A stretch of DNA of 64,000 nucleotides, from NCBI GenBank assembly GCA_025765615.1, contig JAIVFJ010000063.1:186001-250000 (forward strand). The letters run 5' to 3'. The notes beneath the pieces were generated by a model. That model worked only from the letters and a program-made list of their open reading frames with translations. It ran no database searches and was not told where the DNA came from. A program made the position numbers and the translations under genes. Of the stretch, positions 1 through 10,638 are shown piece by piece. How positions within the stretch are numbered: position 1 is the first letter of the stretch; the number at the start of each line of letters is the position of its first letter. This DNA comes from Zopfochytrium polystomum. Lineage: Eukaryota; Chytridiomycota; Chytridiomycetes; Chytridiales; Chytridiaceae.

Positions 1-557
1 GAAAAACAAGCAAAGCTTCTTCTTGTTGAAAAAATCGAAAAGGGAATCGCGGAAAACCGCGAGCAGTCTATCAAAATGATTCGAGAGCTAAAAGCAACGC
101 TGAGCAAGCTGGAAAAGCTGGCGCACCGCCAGCCAAACGGTTCTGAAGTGGAATTCATTGAGCAGCTTATCATTGGTAAGTTGGCTTCACGGGTTGTCGT
201 TTTATTTTTGGCAAAAACTCACCCTTTTTCTCTGCTCTTTGACTTGCTCCTGCGGCTACAAATCATTCAGCGTCCGAGCAAGACAAGAAGAACGGCTGGG
301 AAAACTTTGTGGCGGAGCTCAAGCTTTATAAGGAAATTGCCCTCATTATTCAGGCAGCATCGTCGCCCGATAAGGAAGCAAAGCTGCTTGAGGATCTGCT
401 TCAGGAGAACAAGTGTTTTCCAGACATCAGCTCCGCCGCCGCTGCTCATCCTGAGAAATATGCAGTTGCGCTAGTGGAAAGGCCGGATGCTGTCCTGACT
501 ACGATTCCTGGGAGAATTTACAAAGGAGTGATGGGAATGCTTAACAAACCCAGATAG
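1..557 (+). CDS. 3' end of a helical/coiled-coil protein, possibly the tail of an AIG1-like GTPase (partial, 2 exons)
   Basis: The reading frame is open from base 1, so the 5' part lies outside the window. Exon <1-175 is joined to 271-557 by a GT-AG intron (176-270, donor gtaagt, acceptor ttcag, phase 1), and the stop is at 555-557. The visible protein is rich in Lys/Glu/Leu heptads (KIEKGIAENREQ, MIRELKATLSKLEKL) and then carries a SEQDKKNGWENFVAELK segment. There is no membrane segment. In some eukaryotic AIG1/IMAP-like GTPases a long helical region follows the G domain with a similar K-x-G-[WY]-E motif. A broken GTPase domain lies 3 kb downstream, so that family is a plausible but unproven identity. 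No enzymatic motif is visible in this piece. Confidence 0.6.
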
Positions 558-2357
558 CAGTCGGATTCGTTGCCAACGAACTTATTTTTTTTTCTTATCT
601 CGCAAAATATTTTCTCCCCTCGCTATTAGTAAATATTGAAAATAAAAGGAGCGTCTCCCGTTTTCGCATTTTTCTTCCATTCTAGTGGGGCACGACCTGT
701 GACGTCGTTGCAGCAACCAACGAAAAGCGCACGTCTGAGGGCGACACCCGATTTTCTACAGATCGCCATCGCATGCACTGCGCACCAAGTTGACTAATTG
801 CATTTGCAACGACTCCCGCCCCGCGTCGGACACCGGACTGTTTCCCAATCGTGCTTGGTCGGAGTTATGCTCTGTCCCTTCTGAGTGATCCAGTCAAAAC
901 GACCTGGCCCGTCGAGCACAAGCCATAACACCACCGCGCAAGCCTACCACATCGATTTGACCGAGCGTTGCAGTGATGTTAGCGACGACCGACAGCCTGC
1001 TACAGTCTCTTCTGCTCGGCGTTCGTCTTTCGCGTAGGATCCTCCTTGTATAGATCGTGCCAAGGCGGAGAGGCGGCTTTAGGAACTGAGATAGCGACTC
1101 GTCGACGATGTATTTCGGTAAGGTTGAAGAGGCATGGGTTTGTAGCAGGGCGACTTCGAAGAGTCAGCAGGCCACGTGAGGACGTCGTTGGTGACGTTGG
1201 TGTGTAATACGGCATAGACCAGATAGGCGAAGTTGCCTTTGAGGACACTGTATCGCTTGCTCCGGTGGACATCGCCGCCGAACGTGAAGCTTCACGTTGA
1301 GCGCTGCGGACAACCCGGCCTCGCGCGTCGCGTCTCGGGCAGAGATCCTCCCGCCACGCTCGATCGGCCTCATCACCACGAGGACGACGACAAGGACGAC
1401 AAAGACACTGGCTTCGCTCACGACGTCATCGGCTTCGGTGCGGAGACAGGCTATGCCTGCGGCCAGCTGTGGCGTCGATGTGTACTTCTGGCCAGTCTGC
1501 GTGATAGCGGCAGAGCGCTCTAGGCCGTCACATCCGCATTTGTTGGGCAGGAAGAGCGCGCTCCTCTTCCTTCACGCGCTGCGCTCGGACCCGAACACCT
1601 GCACGCCATTGTCGCGGTCGAACCGCGGCTACGACGACGCAGACACAGCATCAACAATCGAACAACCGCCGCTGCGAGGACACTGTCCCCGAGTAGCTCG
1701 TGTCGCTCGGAACGATCGCCGCCTGCGCCGCGTTCGAGCCCCTCGTGCCTCTCCTCCCGAATTGCACGGAGCGCGGTCGCATCTGCTTGCCCACCTCTTC
1801 TGCGGGCGTGGCCGGGCGGAGTGCGACCGCATCTGCCAATGCTCCGAAAGTGAGAGTGTTCATAGTGGAGGAGAGGGACTGAGAGGAAAAATGACCGCAC
1901 GACGGCTTTCGGCTGTCGTCGTCGCACCCGCTATCCCACCCCAAGAGATGGAGTGAGAGACAGGAGAGATTGGTGGCGTGTGTGGATGCGATCGCGCCAT
2001 TCGCACCTGGGAGAGCGACCCTCGGCAATTGTATTTCTGCCCACAACGTGACGCATCCCATTGGTCCAGAACGAGAATCCATGGGTATCTCTGCTCTTCT
2101 TTTTTTTCTCTATTATTCCATGCAGCCAGAGGCTGCATGACGAGAGAAGGTGTAATGCCACACACGTATGGCGCACAGCCAAGGACTTTGTGGTCGATCG
2201 AGGGATCACAACGCAATCCAAACAGATCTGGTGTTTAACAGAGTCGTTGTGCGCGAACCATACCTGTTGAGATCAGGGCCAGGAGCTCCTGTTGTTCCAG
2301 CTGGACTGAGACTATCATCCATCCAACTCAACCAATTTGTCCGCTCGCTCAACAGAC
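558..2357. other. Intergenic, nothing convincing
   Basis: Several overlapping open frames occur on both strands (for example 1297-1956 plus and 1651-2082 minus), but none has recognisable domains. They shadow one another in GC-rich sequence. A hydrophobic minus-frame run near 1360-1420 could be a relic of a membrane protein, but I cannot support a gene. Confidence 0.4.
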
Positions 2358-2561
2358 TGCTGAGAATCGGAAGGAGCATTCAGGAAAGACGGGCGTCGTG
2401 CTGACGAGCGGATGAGACGAAGATTCTCCCACACCGCACGTGTCATGGAAAATTGCATACACATAGAGAAGGAGGGATGATCGGAGCACAGACAAACACG
2501 AGGCAACTAAGAGAGCAAGAAACGAGAAAAGGGGAAGATAAAGAAGGTCCAAAAGCCTACA
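2358..2561 (-). mobile_element. Degenerate solo LTR of the copia family found at 43.3-48.9 kb
   Basis: The segment starts tgctgagaatcgg and ends aaaagcctaca. It is collinear with the 275-bp LTR at 43326-43600, sharing the gatgagacgaagattctccc block, the 'catggaaaattgcata' block and the gagcaagaa..aaaagg tail. It lacks about 70 bp around the first internal repeat. Flanks are cagac and caaac, a possible decayed 5-bp target duplication. No internal coding region is present, so this is best read as a solo LTR left by LTR-LTR recombination. Confidence 0.75.
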
Positions 2562-2718
2562 CAAACCAGCCGCACACGCGGAGTTGTCTGGCTAATTGAC
2601 GGGCCCACCTACCTGCTCGAGTTCGACGTCAGCCAGTCCCAATGCAAATCAACATAGAAGAAATCCGCGAAAGTGGATTGTGCGAGAATGTAGTTGCAAT
2701 CGTTACAGGCCAGCATCC

Positions 2719-2786
2719 GCTGCCGTGGCGCAATTGGTTATGCTGTTAACCGCAAGGTTGGTGGTTCGAGTCGAGTCCCCGGTAGC
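2719..2786 (+). pseudogene. tRNA-Asn pseudogene
   Basis: The sequence matches the functional tRNA-Asn at 17839-17926 over the acceptor 5' strand (gctgccg), the D-arm start, the loop ctgttaa and the T-arm (ggttggtggttcgag). About 9 bases between the D loop and the anticodon stem are missing, and five bases (tcgag) are duplicated in the T-arm. Neither arm can fold normally, so this is a dead copy. It has no anticodon intron, unlike the 17.8-kb copy. Confidence 0.75.
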
Positions 2787-3664
2787 CTTCCCGCGAGCTG
2801 AATTCAGCTCCTTATCCCTTCTTTGCGACAGAGGATGTGCTGAGATTGCGTATGTTGGGAAGAATGAAGACAGCCACGTACTTGTGCTGTTGCTGGCGCA
2901 AAGCCAGCAGCCCAGGGTCGATAAAAGAGTTGCAAGAGTGTGCAAGCAAGCTGTAAAACAAAACAAAGTAAGCGCCGTGGCGGCGCGTAAGAATAAAGAT
3001 ATCGGCGCGGGCTGTTGCTGGCAAGAAGGCAGACGCGAAACCGGGTTCGTCTGCTTGCAAATAGGGCGCTCGCCTCCACGTCGTGGTCGTCGCTGTCGCC
3101 ACCGCGGCCATAAAGTCGCACGAGCGCGGGGTCTTGGTGGTGCTTTAGGCAATAGAGTGTCGCCAGGCGAGGACGAGGCTGCACTATTGTGGGGAGCTTT
3201 GGCGTTACGAAAAGCTGGCTCGGCAACTGCTGGGCAACCGCGATTTGATATACAGGAGGCTTTGTTAACCTCCTTCTTAATTTCCTTCCATACGAGAGAA
3301 TGCCGTGACAGGAAAGAGGAAAATCGCGGAAACCACATTTCTAATGCGACGCAAAGAATGCAAGGTGAGAAGAGGCAGTGTGTTTCTTGAAAGACGCTGG
3401 TGAGGAGATGGGGTACGTGTTGGAGCAGCTGAGGCTTGGCAACGCCTGAGAGTTGTCTGTCAAAGTTGGAATGTGGTTAGTATCGCGCAATGACTGCGAG
3501 TACACTGAAATACTGAACATGTCGCTCTTCAGCCCACAAAAAAGACACGACACGCAGAGGCGAAGTCCAATACCAAGTAAAGCACTTCCACACTGTGACT
3601 TACGTGGAAGCAGTCTATGTCGTCAAGTATCAATTAACTCCAAGGCCTTGAATCTGTTATCACG
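2787..3664. other. Intergenic, nothing recognised
   Basis: Overlapping long frames on both strands (2596-3390 plus, 2703-3338 minus) cover this stretch. The plus frame runs through the tRNA relic and neither has a domain. I see no gene here. Confidence 0.4.
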
Positions 3665-4135
3665 AACGAAGAGGCTCTGATTCACCTTCATATTCTTGGT
3701 GCAACTGGAGCCGGCAAAAGCACGACTATCAATCTCCTCATCAATTTTCTGTTTGGTGTCATGCAGCCAGACAACTTCCGGTACATAGTCATGTGGGAGA
3801 AGGACGAGAGGAAAGACGACCAGGCAAGTAGCCAACTTCGGACGTCGTTGCGTACGTCGTTCCCAAGACTGTCTTGAACCGCAAGATTGTAATTATTGAC
3901 ACGCCTGGTTTTGGCGACACTCGCGTCCTTGCACACGACAGTCGCACCGTCGCTGTCGTCAAAAAGTTGTTTGCGTCCCTGGAGATGTCGACCCTGACAG
4001 TGACAGTGTGGGCCCGTGTCCAGTGGAAAATTCTGGATTCGCGACCAGTGGGGCGACTCACAGACAGACTCGAAATTGTCTGTTGTGCCGCTCGTTTTCG
4101 ACAATCTTTGGTGCCGGAAACGCGATTCTTTCTGC
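3665..4135 (+). pseudogene. Broken P-loop GTPase domain (AIG1/septin-like)
   Basis: One frame encodes a Walker A/G1 motif, ILGATGAGKSTTINLLI (about 3689-3740). A different frame encodes the G3 motif KIVIIDTPGFGDTR (about 3880-3921). The region between is too short and lacks splice signals for an intron, so an indel must separate the frames. A third frame later contains FSTIFGAGNAIL, resembling the helix after switch II in AIG1-like GTPases. No start codon or complete G4/G5 motif can be placed. It is a decayed copy of a TRAFAC-class GTPase. The partial helical gene at 1-557 could be a relative's tail (inference). Confidence 0.65.
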
Positions 4136-5531
4136 CTTCTCTCGCTCTCGATCACGGCCCAGTGCCCACTTGCCGATCGGTTGCCACTTACCAAACTTTA
4201 AGATTGAAAGGACTGCACACTCATCCTCCGCTGGGTGCAGCGGTGAGGCTTCCACGGCACCCTACAGACTCGAAGCAGGAGTCGCATTTTGGCCATTGGC
4301 GGCTCGACGTCGATGGCAATGGTCGTAGCGACCGGCACGGTCCCAACCAGTACTACGGAAGGCTCGTAAGCGCTGCGATTCTTCTCCTTGTCCCTTTTAA
4401 GTCGATCTGTGGATCCTCCGCTTGGTTATTGCGTCGATAGGAGTCCTGCGGTCGACCGCAGTTCCTGAAGCTCGCGTGGTACGTCGTTGTGGTGGTGGAG
4501 CGGACTATAGGCAGTGGAAAGACTTCGGACTGCGACTGCAGCCGATGACGCCACCACTGCGTGTGAGGAGTCCTGCGGGCCGACTTGACCCGCTTTAGAG
4601 CCCAAAAGCCCTTGCTGTCGATACTGTCCAGCTACCGTGTGACAGCAGCTGCAACTTGTCCAGGCTTCTCAACAATTGGTGCAAGCGGCTTCCTCCGTCC
4701 GTGCTTAACCTTGTTCTCGCGGGTTGGCCAGGTGGTGAGCCCGACCAGCCAGAACACTGCCCGGCGATTATTATACTATCGTATGGTGTAACGGGCTTCG
4801 CGTGGCAATTCAATAAGAACAATCCATGTTATAACGGTCATGTGTTTTTCAGTTTTCTTCGGTAAAGGGCACGGTACCAAACTCTGTTTCCCAGGGAGCA
4901 AGCGTGGAATATGGGTCATAGTGAAAATGTTTTGGGGTAATTTGGGTACACCCCTAGACGTGGATTTGGGATGCGAGTAGAAAGAAGCTCACGGAAGACG
5001 AGAGGCCAAAAATTTCAATTGGAGGCATGCAAGGAAAATAGGCGTACTTAGTTGCGAAGTGGAGCACGGCACAACGGGCAACTTGCCAAAGTATCATGAC
5101 GGTTGCACCAGGACGTCCATTCTCTGATGCAAGACCTGTGAAATTGATGGCGGCAGCGCATCGTTGTAGCCCCCCCAGGGCCCTCCAGCAAATACCGCAA
5201 GTCTGCAAATCCGATTCGGTTGCCCCAAGTTCTTTCAACTGTGCGCTGGCGGCGCGATCAACGCCTTTAGTCGTTATGAGGAGGCTTTTGCATGCAACCG
5301 AGCCTTTCTTTCCCAGTTTACAGTATTTTGGAGGAAAAGTGGGCTTGTGAAGCGAAAGTGCAAATCTCAAGTGCAAGTGCGAAATTGTGCTCCTTCATGA
5401 AGTAAATCACTTCTGGGGGTGATGTGAGAAAGTTGTGAAGTCCTTCACAATCATCGCACCCTATTTCAAACAAGGGACCACAGTTATGATAACTCATCTA
5501 GGTCATGCAAACCACGGTGATGATCAACCTA
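4136..5531. other. Intergenic, nothing recognised
   Basis: No frame has supportable coding features. A perfect 16-bp palindrome (ctgcggtcgaccgcag) sits near 4444-4459, of unknown meaning. The minus gene at 5532 ends at the right edge. Confidence 0.4.
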
Positions 5532-6308
5532 TCAAATAAGATTACCATCATCGTTGTCATCACCCAACAGCCCGCTCTCTTCCCACCACCGTACAACGGC
5601 CGCCCTTCCGGTGCCCCTCAAGACGGACTGAATGGCTCCTTTTCTAAACTTGAGCTCCAAGCCGCTATCTCTCCACCACCGCAGCACCTCGACTTGCCCC
5701 TCGTTCGTCGCGCCGACCACCGCCCTCTGCGTGTACCGCACCTCCATCCCGCTGCGGCTCCTCCACCACTCGAGCACATCCACGTGCCCGTTCTCGCTCG
5801 CGAGGTCCACCGCCGCGCACGAGTACCGCACGTCGAGCCCCGACCCGCGCCACCACTCCAGTACCGCGATCTGCGCGTCCGCGCTGGCCCCGTCGACCGC
5901 GTGCGCCGTGTATTCGAGCGGGAGCCCGCTGCGGCCGTGCCACCAGTCCAGGACCGCGACGTGCCCGCACCGGCTGGCGGCCGCCACGGCGTGCAGCGAG
6001 TACCGCAGCGGAAGGCCGCTCGTCCGCCACCACTCCAGCACGGCGAGGTCGCCGGTGAAGCTGGCGGTGAGCAGCGCACCGACGGTGTAGCGCGGCACGA
6101 GGCCGTGTGCAAGGCAGTGGCGGTGTAGTAGGTCCAGCAGGGACAGGTCGCCGCGGCCGCTGGCGACGTCGAACTCGAGGGCGTGCGCGCATCGGAAGGT
6201 CGCGGCCTGGAGCGCCGGCATCCGAAACAGCGTCGCCAGGCGGAGCCGGTCGCGGTGGCGGTCGAGATATGCGCCGATGGCGGTGACGATGGGAGCGGGT
6301 ACGATCAT
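5532..6308 (-). CDS. WW-signature ankyrin-like repeat protein
   Basis: A single exon of 258 aa. The start is the ATG at 6308-6306 (MIVPAPIVTAIGAY), because paralogues at 59568 and 60377 begin with the same block: a short helix, then R-x-x-x-ATLFRMPALQA, then ALEFDVAS. The frame stays open upstream to 6398. The N-terminal about 75 residues look F-box-like or an ankyrin cap (inference). They are followed by about six 30-35-residue repeats of the form GHVAVLEWWRxSGLxLRYSxxAVxxAS. Each repeat has an ankyrin-like helix pair with the paired tryptophans. Likely an intracellular protein-protein interaction module with no catalytic motif. The same family recurs five times in this window, twice as pseudogenes. 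Confidence 0.8.
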   Translation of the reverse strand: MIVPAPIVTAIGAYLDRHRDRLRLATLFRMPALQAATFRCAHALEFDVASGRGDLSLLDLLHRHCLAHGLVPRYTVGALLTASFTGDLAVLEWWRTSGLPLRYSLHAVAAASRCGHVAVLDWWHGRSGLPLEYTAHAVDGASADAQIAVLEWWRGSGLDVRYSCAAVDLASENGHVDVLEWWRSRSGMEVRYTQRAVVGATNEGQVEVLRWWRDSGLELKFRKGAIQSVLRGTGRAAVVRWWEESGLLGDDNDDGNLI

Positions 6309-6671
6309 TTTGTGTGCATTTCGATCGTCGGGCTGACTGACAAGTCTCAACCAACACTTCAACCTCCTCGACATACCAGGCGACGCCGTATCGCGCATCG
6401 GCCTCTATTGCAATCATTATCGCTCAAGGGCGCGCTCAACCGTCGTCTCCTCAGCCTCTTCTCCCTCGCTCGAAAATGCGTCGCTCGCGGCCGGCGCGGG
6501 CGTTGCCACGCGAGACGGTGCTGCCCTGGTCGGCTAGGGCGCCGACATGGGAGGAGCCCACCGCTTGGCCTCTTATGACGCTCCGAATGCCGTCGGCGTC
6601 TTGCCTTGTGGCTTCACCGGAGAAAAAAGTTCGGAATCCACCCAAACCAGCAGCCACCCACGAAACCATCA
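6309..6671. other. Divergent intergenic region between the WW-ankyrin gene and the methyltransferase gene
   Basis: About 360 bp separate two start codons that point away from each other, so both promoters must lie here. No TATA box is evident on either strand. The sequence is GC-rich with no supportable ORF. Confidence 0.4.
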
Positions 6672-8409
6672 ATGCGCTCCACCGACGCCGGCACAACCTC
6701 GACGCCGCGCACTGTTGACCTGGCCGCCGACACGATCGCCGCCGCCACTTGGACCGTGCCAGACATTGCCAGCAGCGAAGACGACAATGGCGCCGGCGCC
6801 GGCGGCGGCAGCAGCAGCAGAAAGTTTCACTCCGTCAAAGGAAGCACGTACTTTCTGCCGAGCGACTCGCTTGAAAGCGACAGACTCCTGATGCAGGTAG
6901 GAGCAAAAGGGAGCCAGAAACATACCCTGTGGGAAGAGTCTGCCCTTCCCCGCCTGCCCCTGCATGGTTTCTCATCCTGCCTGTCCCTTCCTCCGTCATT
7001 CGCACAGCCCTAACGCTCAAACTCACGCTGCGCATTTATCCAAATAGCACAACATCGTGCGCGCAGCGTTTGACGGTATCTTTCACTCGCCGCAGCGAGA
7101 CCTGTTTGAACGCGGCGGCGACAATGTGCGTGTCCTAGACATGGCCTGCGGGTCCGCTTCGTGGACACGAGAGATGGCGAAGAAGTTTCCGAAAACCACG
7201 TTCGTTGGCGCGGTAAGGACTCGCTCCCCTTAAGTTTTGTGTAACAGATCGCACCCCAGGACATGATTCTGAGCAAGTCGGAGCCTGAAGATCCCGCGAA
7301 TCTAAGCTTTGTGGTTGAGAATGTTCTTGAAGGGACCAATTGTGAGTTGGATTTTGACGTGAAGCACTAATTTTCTGAATATAACCCACCTCCATCAGTG
7401 CCAGAGAACCATTTTGACTTCGTCTTTCAGGCGTGTCACAAGCTTCTTTCTGCTGACAGCCCTTCCCCCTTACCAAAACCAAAACATTCCTCTTGTGCGA
7501 CATAACACCAACAGCGCTTCCTTTTTCTTGGGGTTCCGAGAGGAGGGTGGCCGGGCGTTCTGAAGGAGCTCGCTCGAGTCACAAAGCCAGGATGCTACGT
7601 CGAGATCATCGAGGTTTGGGAATTCCCATCGCGCGGCTGCCTCTGGGTTTATCGATTCATCCTGAATTGAGTGTTTTTGCCGTCTTGCCGCCCAGATTCA
7701 TTTTGGATTTTACGACGCTGGCCCGCTTTGTGTAAAGTACCACGCCGCCTGTAGGTCCTTTTTGTTTCTTCACAGTGTGATGCTTCATGTTTCAGTGGAA
7801 GCTGACAATCCTGATGGTTGCAAAGTAAAGGAGGCGTTGGAAGCTCGGTCCATTGATCTTGACGCTGGTAAGAAAAACCCATCATAATTTCTCCACCTCT
7901 CACGCGGTTTGCGCCTTTCCGACCAATCGAACGCGAACTCACAGGACCCCGCATCGCATCCCTTGTCCGTGATGCAGGACTGTCCATTGTGACAGAGAAG
8001 ACAGCTTCTATTCCCGTAAGTGGCCGATCCGAATGGGCGAACGAAGCAAGCGAATGTCGAATTTCTCATTCTCAACCTTCTTTTATATTTTTTTTTTTTT
8101 GGATATCGCATCAACTGTAAGATCGGGTGGAACGGGCCGTTCGGCGATATGGGCAGAGCGAACATGGAAGCGGCGTACCTTGGACCCAAGGCTTTCACGG
8201 CGCCCGCCCTGCGAATGTCTGAAGACGAGTTTGAGGCCGTGGTGAAGGACATGTTTGACGAGTGCGGTATGTAGGGCATATTTTTGACTCTTTGAATGTA
8301 CCTTCGTTCTGAGTTGGGCGTTTTCATCCATTTTTCCTTTTTGCACTGTCCAGCCGAGTTCAAGTCGTACTGCAATTACACTATGGTTGTGGGGAGGGTT
8401 GAAAAGTGA
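6672..8409 (+). CDS. SAM-dependent class I methyltransferase, 10 exons
   Basis: Exons read as 6672-6896, 7048-7212, 7248-7341, 7399-7430, 7515-7613, 7696-7729, 7796-7867, 7945-8015, 8122-8266 and 8354-8409, giving about 330 aa. All phases agree. The core contains HNIVRAAFDGIFHSPQRD, motif I VLDMACGSASW, then NHFDFVFQ, RFLFLGVPRGGWPGVLKEL, KPGCYVEIIE and HFGFYDAGPL. The tail IGWNGPFGDMGRANMEA followed by a final YTMVVGRV is typical of fungal Methyltransf_25/TAM-type proteins, whose members mostly have unknown small-molecule or protein substrates. The N-terminus is low-complexity and probably disordered. The fourth intron (7431-7514) is GC-AG in this model. The usual acidic residue after strand beta-2 (V-G-x-D) is not found at the 7212/7248 junction, so that junction deserves checking. 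Substrate unknown. Confidence 0.8.
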
Positions 8410-8694
8410 AATTTCTCCAACCTCTACTCTCCCACCGAAACGGTCATCTTGAGACGGTGGGGAATGTGGAGCAAACTTTATTTGGAATCGTTACGTCAAT
8501 GCACCGAGAACGTTGCATTTTCGAAGATGAGAACCACCACCTCTAAGAAGCCTTGGTTCATCACTCTCAGTATAATCCCAAAGACTTAGTTCCCTATGGC
8601 GTCTTCGACATCCAAAAAAAAAGGTTCAAACAACGGCGAGCCTGTCGGAGATCGACTCGAATGGCCACAGTGAGGAGAAAGAGAACAGAGATAA

Positions 8695-8893
8695 ATGAAG
8701 CAATACGAGGAGGAGTTGAAACGGCTGTGAGCTCTTTTTGGCCAATTCGCAAAGCCACTTTTGCCAAAGAGCACTTCACTTTCATCACAGTTTTCGATCT
8801 CCCACAGAGAGCGATAAGCTGGTTTGGAGAACCGAAGAGGGAGAATTCGAGATCACTGAAGTAATTTGGGGATATGGGCTCGTTACATCGTGA
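8695..8893 (+). CDS. Possible small two-exon ORF (44 aa), unrecognised
   Basis: An ATG at 8695, a donor gtgagc at 8727 and an acceptor cacag ending at 8790 join two in-frame pieces ending at TGA 8891-8893. The peptide begins MKQYEEELKRL and ends FEITEVIWGYGLVTS. An upstream frame (ATG near 8596, MASSTSKKKGSNNGEPVGD) may be an additional 5' exon, but I cannot connect it. Length, composition and splice sites are compatible with a real small gene or the last exons of a decayed one. No family was recognised. Confidence 0.25.
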
Positions 8894-9434
8894 GTAGCAA
8901 ACGTTTTGCGATCATAACATGGGTTGCTGACCAATCGATAATATCACTGGAACATGCACGGCGCCACGTTATCGTCGCCACCCAAGACTCGGCAGTTTTC
9001 TTTAGATAACCTGAAAGAATTGAACAAGCAACCCTTGAACTATAGTAACTCGAAGCGCAACTCTCATTGAGGCCAGCAAACACTATTGCATTATCCGCAC
9101 CTGAACCCTCTTTACAAACTATCCCCATGGCAACTGCTCCCCCAACAGAGCCCAGCTCTTCGTTCTCGGACTCCGCTTCGGGCCAGCAGATCGGAATTGA
9201 GGACCTTATTCGCAAATGTTAGACAGGATCACTTTGAATGGATCTTGGGTATTTGCAACGAAGTGCATCACTGACGAAACGCTTGAAGACAGCCTCGCAT
9301 CAGAACTGGTTCCAAGCTGTCAATATACATGAGTTCGACTCGGACCTTCCGCTCCCTCAATACCAACAATCATTCACCGAGAAAGGAAAAAAAAAAAAAA
9401 CAGGCACGCCCAATAACTACCCCCGATCCTCAAT
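8894..9434. other. Intergenic, nothing recognised
   Basis: This stretch holds short overlapping frames only. The 3' end of the uL14m gene lies at its right edge. Confidence 0.4.
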
Positions 9435-9834
9435 TTACACAATCTTTGGCGCGAGCGACGCAATCTTTGCCCACCGCTTCTGCCTGCACTCGCTCCCGAT
9501 CACCCCCAGCACCCTGTTCCCGACCGGCTGCCCCTGCTTGTTGAGCATCACCACCGCGTTGTCGTCGAACGCCACAAACGTGCCGTCCAGCCGCCGCACC
9601 GGCTGCCGCGTCCGCACCACCAGCGCTCGCGCTACGTCGCCCTTTTTCAGCTTGGTCATCGCACCCGCGGCCGCGGAGGATGCGCTGCCGCCAGTCGAGG
9701 ACGAGGCGCCGAGATCGGTTATAGGCCGCGCCTTTTTGACCACGCACACGATCTCGTCGCCGATCGAGGCGGTGCGCGCGCCACCGAAGACGTTGATGCA
9801 TTCGACGACGAGGGCGCCGGAGTTGTCGATGACC

Positions 9835-9878
<44 letters not shown>

Positions 9879-10163
9879 TGTGTGCGTTGGGGGAGATCAG
9901 TGACTGTTGTGCGGAGATTCCGGCACACACTCGTGGCGATCGCACGATTACCTTGAGTAGAGACTTCAGCAGGACCTGCAAGGAAAGAAGGGGCAGATCG
10001 TTAGTTGGGGGCGCATTCGGACTAGATCTGGCCACAGACCGTCATAAGTGGGCGACCGATACTTTCCTCCTTTCTGACAAGGTAGGACCATTTCTTGGTC
10101 TTGTCCATGGCTCACGCCATGCACCGAAACACCCTGGACCTTCCCGAAACGCAAACGCAGCAT
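9435..10163 (-). CDS. Mitochondrial large-subunit ribosomal protein uL14 (L14), 3 exons
   Basis: Exons on the minus strand are 10163-10140, 9975-9952 and 9833-9435, about 148 aa. The third exon gives VIDNSGALVVECINVFGG, then GDEIVCVVKKARP, KKGDVARALVVRTRQPVRR, DGTFVAFDDNAVVMLNKQG and GNRVLGVI.SE. This is the complete signature of bacterial-type uL14, ending in the usual KIASLAPKIV. The bacterial rather than cytosolic type implies mitochondrial function. A lineage-specific insert of about 20 residues rich in Ser/Ala/Gly interrupts the protein between KKARP and KKGDV. The first exon (MLRLRFGK) and its donor gtccag are less certain. The second, 24-nt exon (VLLKSLLK) fits the family N-terminus. 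The second intron contains the TG/CA microsatellite. Confidence 0.85.
9837..9884. repeat. (TG)n dinucleotide microsatellite in a uL14m intron
   Basis: About 20 nearly uninterrupted TG units, with one TTTG interruption near the right end. It abuts the splice acceptor of exon 3 on the minus strand, so it forms a CA-rich tract immediately before the acceptor cgcag. Confidence 0.95.
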
Positions 10164-10469
10164 GTTCCAGCACTTGTGGAGCATTCAAAAAAGGATTAAG
10201 CAATTTGCAAGGGAAAATTCGTCCCAATGAAGTGAGGATGCCTTCTCTTCGCCGTGCCTTCGCTCAGGCAAACCGCTGCCCGACCGCCCTCGCCGTTGTC
10301 GTCAGCCCACTAAACGGTCATCGTCCGCCTCGCGGCGTCGGCTGCCTCCACCGCCTGACACAGACACAGACACAGATGCTACCCTGCAAGCCAGCGTCCC
10401 CATCCACACAAACAGGAATAGGCGCGGCTCGTATTTTTTTTGTGGCACAGACACAGACACAGATACAGA

Positions 10470-10500
10470 CCAATAGCCTCCTCCACCCACAGGTATAAAT
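10470..10500 (+). promoter_or_regulatory. CCAAT and TATA elements upstream of the 10639 gene
   Basis: CCAAT lies at 10470-10474 and TATAAAT at 10494-10500, about 140 bp before the ATG at 10639. The spacing and order are those of a classical RNA polymerase II core promoter. Assignment is by position only. Confidence 0.5.
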
Positions 10501-10578
10501 TGCCGGGCGCGCGTACGAAGGGACCACCACCAGAGAGCCAAGCGACCACGGAAACACAAGCAAACCCCCTCCCTCCAA

Positions 10579-10622
10579 ACACACGCACGCACACACACAC
10601 ACACACACACACATACGCACAC
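10579..10622. repeat. (AC)n microsatellite in the 5' leader
   Basis: A cacacg/cacacac run of about 20 dinucleotides just upstream of the start codon at 10639, probably within the 5' UTR. Confidence 0.9.
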
Positions 10623-10638
10623 AACTGGGCCACCCACG

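Noticed and set aside
1297..1956. 219-aa plus-strand ORF and overlapping minus ORFs
   Set aside because: Arg/Pro/Ser-rich frames on both strands of GC-rich DNA, with no paralogue, domain or splice logic.
2596..3390. 264-aa plus-strand ORF
   Set aside because: It reads straight through the tRNA-Asn relic, overlaps a 211-aa minus ORF, has no domain and has biased Arg/Ala composition.
9838..10613. Possible CRISPR-like or minisatellite array from the TG and AC tracts
   Set aside because: Plain dinucleotide repeats with no spacer structure, and the genome is eukaryotic.
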